Shown in pieces: positions 3,583 through 6,779 of a stretch of DNA of 6,779 bases. This DNA is from DHVE2 group archaeon (GTDB taxonomy: Archaea; Thermoplasmatota; Thermoplasmata; Thermoplasmatales; Aciduliprofundaceae). The translations under genes and the position numbers were made by a program. The notes beneath the pieces are model-generated. The model was not told the DNA's origin and did not search any database. It saw only the letters and a list, made by a program, of their open reading frames with translations. The first letter of the stretch is position 1; the number at the start of each line of letters is the position of its first letter. Location: positions 1-6,779 of the forward strand of contig JALWEL010000227.1 of assembly GCA_027014065.1 (NCBI GenBank), in the 5' to 3' direction.

Positions 3583-6090
3583 ATGGAAAGAAGAAAAAAT
3601 AGAAGGTTGCTACCCTTTATAATGGTGATTTTGATGCTCGCATCATCTTTTGCCGTTATTGGGGCAGTTAGCGGGGCGGAAACGTCCACCCAAACAAGAG
3701 CGTACGGTGATGCAGGAAAAATCCTGTACATATATGGAGATAATAAAACGATAGCAAATGAGTGGAGAGAATACCTTACAGATAAAAATTATACTGTGGA
3801 TATGCTGCCAGTCAATGGAGTATCCAACGCAAATTATTACCGGTATAATCTAATAATGATTGGAACCGATGCAACTGGCATAAGCACGGAGGAAATAAAG
3901 CACATGTACCTTAGCGACATTCCAATATTAGGTATTGGAGTGGGGGGTGGAAGATTGTTGCCAATTATGGGTTTAACCACCTACTTGTATTCCAGTACCA
4001 GCGGAACAGATACAGTAGATGCTTTGAATGTCTCCATATACCAAACTCCCAACTCTATTTCCGGAGCCCCGGGAGAGATTCAGATTTACAACCACATAGC
4101 TTCAAATATATACGTCATGAAAAAATCTGAGAGAAACTTAAACGATACCCTGTTTATTGGAAATTGGACTCCAAATAAGGCCTACGCAACCATAGCCCAA
4201 GTAAATCATTATATGTTCTATGGATACACCCAGAGCCCTAAGGAGATAACTGCCAATGGCGATGGAATATTGGAGAACATAATTTACTACATGGACAAGA
4301 ACCATGGATACAACATTCGCATCCCTCGAATGCTCTCTAGAATAAACATGGACGGAAAATACTCGTATCTATTCGAATGGTACGGAGCGAATTTCATAAG
4401 ATTGGAGGATACATGGAATAATTACACGGCCATTTTTGAAGATGAATCATACATCTATCTTTACCTTCAAGTGGTGAACACTTCCGATTCAGATTATCTG
4501 TCTGTGCACTTCGAGAGCAACAACAGCCGCAGCGTATCTCTGCAGGACTCCACATTCTACGTTGTTCTCTCCGAAGGCGGGGGTGGCGTTTTTTACAGGG
4601 AGGCGGATTCTTCGGGTTCATGGACCTCATTTAAAAATCCAGATGGCGTGAATATAACTGCATATTGGAATTTTAGCTCGCAGTACTGCACCGCAGAGGT
4701 GAAGATTCTCAAGAGTTATATGGGTCTGAGCAAGAACGGCGATAATATACTGGGATTCGGAATGCAGTACACAAATGTTGTAAGTTACCCCTCCACATTC
4801 CGCTTCAACGAACCCAATACATATATAACCGCTTACTCGCAGACTCACTGGAACGGACAGTACGAGGAAATAAGAACGCCTGCAAGTTATATTCATCCCG
4901 TAATAGATGGCTCATTCTCCTCATCGGAATGGAACGGGGCCTCGCAGTACTATCTGCAGGACGAATCCGGGCACGGTGTTTTAGTCAGGTCATTGGAGGA
5001 TGGCTCGTATCTCTATCTGGGTGGGTACATCTCCAACGTTAGCAACAAAGAGTCGACCATAAGGTTCTACTTCGATCCTAATGGAAACGGGGGCTCGGCA
5101 CCCCAGACGGATGATGTTAGATTCAGTGGCTCAAAACTCGATAACGACACATTCTCCTACACGGAAAACCACGGCACCGGTTCAGGATGGTCACCAGATA
5201 AATCAGCAACGAATGCCACAATAAAGATGACAATGAACGGAAACTACGTTTATTACGAGATGAAAATCCCATTCAATGTCATAGGGATTACTTCGGGAAC
5301 TTTCAAGGACGTGCATATGAGAGTCCACACATACATAGATGGTTCTTCGTACACCGTGCCCTACCTCTCCTACTATCTCAAGCCAGATGAGTGGACTTTG
5401 TTGCTCACTTCACCCGCAGCATGGGGTAACAACTATATGACCTTCAATGCACATAACGGAACGGCGGTTACCTTGGATGGTGTCAAGAGCGCAGGGGAAT
5501 GGGACGATGCATTCCTATACTCCTATCCCGTTTCAAATACCCCTAACAAAAACATAGATATGTACATGAAAACATCGGGAAACAAGTTGTATATACTGGC
5601 TCATTACTCAAACCCGACACCATCTAATTACACAAATATACAACTAGGATTTGATGTAGATTACGACCACAACGGCCCTCTAAAATCCGGAGATTTTGCG
5701 ATTAAAATTGCTTTTAACGGTGAGATCAATGAATGGCGCGTATCCGGTGGAAATTGGGTATATACCACCCCTTCCGGATGGAGCTTCGCAATGGATAATA
5801 GCTCATCCTCATGGACCATAGAAATTGCCATCGATTACAGCAAACTTAACATAACGATGGGGAATGCAAAGGATATCGGAGTAATCACGTATATAAACGA
5901 TGATGGAGCAGGTGCTCAAAATGAGCCAACAAGCGGAAGCTGGTTTGATATCAGCACATGGAACAGGATAACCTCATCTGATAACTGGGGTGAAAGCACC
6001 GAAGTGCCGGAGTTCAGCGATGGAATACTCGCAATGATGCTCATCGTAGTATTTGCGGCTGTGGCAGTTGCTGCGAGAAAAAGGAGATAA
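3583..6090 (+). CDS. Secreted surface protein: three CBM9/DOMON-like repeats and PEF-CTERM tail
   Basis: An 835-residue exported protein. It begins with a classic signal peptide: basic MERRKNRR, hydrophobic LLPFIMVILMLASSFAVIGA, likely cleavage after VSGA (residue 32). Residues about 45-245 look like an alpha/beta (Rossmann- or GATase-like) domain: GKILYIYGD strand, YNLIMIGTD strand, GIGVGGGR loop at 117-124. Three tandem units of about 185-190 residues follow, each opening with a DG and then a W (INMDG at 257, VIDG..SSSEW at 442, TLDG..SAGEW at 632) and rich in beta strands (LYLQVVN, LYLGGYIS, LYILAHYS). This is the CBM9/DOMON-like sandwich pattern, often sugar- or cofactor-binding outside the cell. 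About 17 N-x-S/T sites suggest N-glycosylation. The tail, PEFSDG at 809, a hydrophobic stretch, then AARKRR, matches the archaeal PEF-CTERM sorting signal cut by an archaeosortase. An ATG at 3544 is in frame, but 3583 is preferred because of the TATA box and signal-peptide start. The ligand is unknown. Confidence 0.88.
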   Translation: MERRKNRRLLPFIMVILMLASSFAVIGAVSGAETSTQTRAYGDAGKILYIYGDNKTIANEWREYLTDKNYTVDMLPVNGVSNANYYRYNLIMIGTDATGISTEEIKHMYLSDIPILGIGVGGGRLLPIMGLTTYLYSSTSGTDTVDALNVSIYQTPNSISGAPGEIQIYNHIASNIYVMKKSERNLNDTLFIGNWTPNKAYATIAQVNHYMFYGYTQSPKEITANGDGILENIIYYMDKNHGYNIRIPRMLSRINMDGKYSYLFEWYGANFIRLEDTWNNYTAIFEDESYIYLYLQVVNTSDSDYLSVHFESNNSRSVSLQDSTFYVVLSEGGGGVFYREADSSGSWTSFKNPDGVNITAYWNFSSQYCTAEVKILKSYMGLSKNGDNILGFGMQYTNVVSYPSTFRFNEPNTYITAYSQTHWNGQYEEIRTPASYIHPVIDGSFSSSEWNGASQYYLQDESGHGVLVRSLEDGSYLYLGGYISNVSNKESTIRFYFDPNGNGGSAPQTDDVRFSGSKLDNDTFSYTENHGTGSGWSPDKSATNATIKMTMNGNYVYYEMKIPFNVIGITSGTFKDVHMRVHTYIDGSSYTVPYLSYYLKPDEWTLLLTSPAAWGNNYMTFNAHNGTAVTLDGVKSAGEWDDAFLYSYPVSNTPNKNIDMYMKTSGNKLYILAHYSNPTPSNYTNIQLGFDVDYDHNGPLKSGDFAIKIAFNGEINEWRVSGGNWVYTTPSGWSFAMDNSSSSWTIEIAIDYSKLNITMGNAKDIGVITYINDDGAGAQNEPTSGSWFDISTWNRITSSDNWGESTEVPEFSDGILAMMLIVVFAAVAVAARKRR

Positions 6091-6095
6091 ACTCC

Positions 6096-6116
6096 TTATT
6101 TTTCTTTTATTTTTTA
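6096..6116 (+). terminator. T-rich terminator after the surface-protein gene
   Basis: TTATTTTTCTTTTATTTTTTA starts six bases after the stop codon. It overlaps the last codons of the convergent gene that ends at 6107, so the two transcripts meet tail to tail. The other strand is A-rich here and offers no matching signal for the opposing transcript. Confidence 0.6.
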
Positions 6117-6358
6117 ATGAGCAGTTTTATCTCGAGCAAATTGTCGCCTGAGCATTTTTCTATTAGTATGTCCTCTGCACCAGTGACTTTGGCAATTTTA
6201 TCTAAAACCACATAGGAAGCTTTCACCATGCGGGTCACCTTCAGGGCAACCACGTACTCACCAAAGAAATTCTCAGCCACGCTTTCAATTTCGAACAGAT
6301 GCTCGTCCATCTTGCCGAATTTTTCGTTTAATCTTCTAACCGCATCTTCCGGATTCAT
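6107..6358 (-). CDS. Small protein of unknown function downstream of nrdJ
   Basis: An 83-residue protein that I do not recognise. It starts with a charged helical stretch (PEDAVRRLNEKFGKMDEHL) followed by what look like alternating strands and helices: GEYVVALKVT, then MVKASYVVLDKIAKVTGAED, then ILIEK and LLEIKLLIKK. This would suit a compact two-layer alpha/beta domain. There is no signal peptide or membrane segment; one cysteine is present (EKCSGD). Its ATG lies nine bases after the nrdJ stop, and its ribosome site GAGGTGAG overlaps that stop codon, so it is almost certainly translated from the nrdJ mRNA. Good start context and family-like hydrophobic spacing support a real gene. Context allows, but does not show, a role linked to ribonucleotide reductase or nucleotide metabolism. 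The reading frame on the other strand over the same bases (6228-6503) looks like a shadow. Confidence 0.8.
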   Translation of the reverse strand: MNPEDAVRRLNEKFGKMDEHLFEIESVAENFFGEYVVALKVTRMVKASYVVLDKIAKVTGAEDILIEKCSGDNLLEIKLLIKK

Positions 6359-6361
6359 AAA

Positions 6362-6369
6362 CTCACCTC
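6362..6369 (-). promoter_or_regulatory. Ribosome binding site overlapping the nrdJ stop
   Basis: Minus-strand GAGGTGAG, three bases before the ATG at 6358, shares two bases with the TGA of nrdJ (6368-6370). This arrangement suggests translation of the small gene is coupled to termination on nrdJ. Confidence 0.7.
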
Positions 6370-6779
6370 AATCACAAGTACCGTCTCTGCATGCCGCACT
6401 CTCTGTCGCATCCATCTTCACATACTCCTCGGGGAATAGTTTTAACTGGAGTATTTCCTTTTCCTTCTCCTTAAATATAGATTCCACGTCCTCGGTGCCC
6501 TGATGAATTACCTGCTCGCTCTTGCTCTTGTCGCGGTATATGGTTACACCTTTGCATTTGAGCTTGTACGCAAGCATATATACCTTGTCCACATCGTCAA
6601 TGCTGGCGCTGTTTCTCAAATTTACCGTCTTGCTCACCGCGTTGTCCACATGATTCTGGAACGCTGCCTGCATGGCCACGTGCCACTCTGGAGATATTTC
6701 TAGGGAAGTTCTGAATATCTTTTTCACATCTTCAGGAACGTCCACATCTTCCAACGTGCCCGTGCGGGCTATTTTCATC
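6368..6779 (-). CDS. nrdJ: Adenosylcobalamin-dependent (class II) ribonucleotide reductase, C-terminal part
   Basis: The last 137 codons of a gene that starts beyond the right edge; full-length enzymes run to 700 residues or more. It reduces ribonucleotides to deoxyribonucleotides using a thiyl radical generated from B12. The ISPEWHVAMQAAFQNHVDNA block followed by SKTVNLRNSASIDDV and YKLKCKGVTIYRDKSKSEQV is the highly conserved end of the catalytic barrel in class II enzymes (EWHV.MQAAFQ.H.DNAVSKT and KG.TIYRDGSR). The protein then has a charged helical linker (VESIFKEKEKEILQLKLFPE) and finishes CRDGTCD. This CX4C pair at the extreme C-terminus matches the swinging redox cysteines that re-reduce the active site, as in NrdA (CESGAC), rather than the zinc-ribbon tail of many bacterial NrdJ. 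The methionine at 6778 is internal. No intein or frameshift is seen in this part. Confidence 0.93.
   Translation of the reverse strand, partial: MKIARTGTLEDVDVPEDVKKIFRTSLEISPEWHVAMQAAFQNHVDNAVSKTVNLRNSASIDDVDKVYMLAYKLKCKGVTIYRDKSKSEQVIHQGTEDVESIFKEKEKEILQLKLFPEEYVKMDATESAACRDGTCD

Overview
The window looks like chromosomal DNA of a thermophilic or moderately AT-rich archaeon, most likely a euryarchaeote of the Thermoplasmata side (an Aciduliprofundum/DHVE2-like lineage would fit, but the genus cannot be fixed from sequence alone). The grounds are archaeal TATA boxes about 25 bases upstream of starts (TTTATAT type), one apparently leaderless gene, T-rich tracts without strong hairpins after genes, a tRNA with no encoded CCA, heavy AGA/AGG/ATA codon use, a cobalamin-type ribonucleotide reductase and a PEF-type C-terminal surface-sorting tail.

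Layout. (1) 1-1993, plus strand: the end of citE and a complete citF, directly abutting. These are the lyase and CoA/ACP-transferase subunits of citrate lyase, which cleaves citrate to acetate and oxaloacetate. (2) 2083-2676, plus strand: a separately promoted small YbjN-like soluble protein. (3) 2717-3191, minus strand: a decayed gene, not one open frame, for a membrane-anchored PEGA-domain protein. It carries three in-frame stops and at least one well supported frameshift. (4) 3226-3455: a GC-rich island in AT-rich surroundings. It holds an unidentified structured RNA that folds as a three-way junction (3240-3359) and a tRNA-Arg(TCG) gene on the minus strand. (5) 3583-6090, plus strand: a large secreted surface protein with a signal peptide, an N-terminal alpha/beta-like domain, three tandem CBM9/DOMON-like repeats and a PEF-CTERM tail. 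(6) 6107-6779, minus strand: an 83-residue protein of unknown function immediately downstream of the 3' end of a class II ribonucleotide reductase gene (nrdJ), probably one operon.

The genes fall into independent units rather than one pathway: citrate catabolism, an envelope protein (plus the remains of another), translation (tRNA), and deoxynucleotide synthesis. The least explained element is the 120-base structured RNA between the dead gene and the tRNA. I recognise no known RNA family in it. Its G-U pairs, a GAAA tetraloop and an upstream TATA-like box all favour the plus strand. It is the best candidate here for something undescribed.
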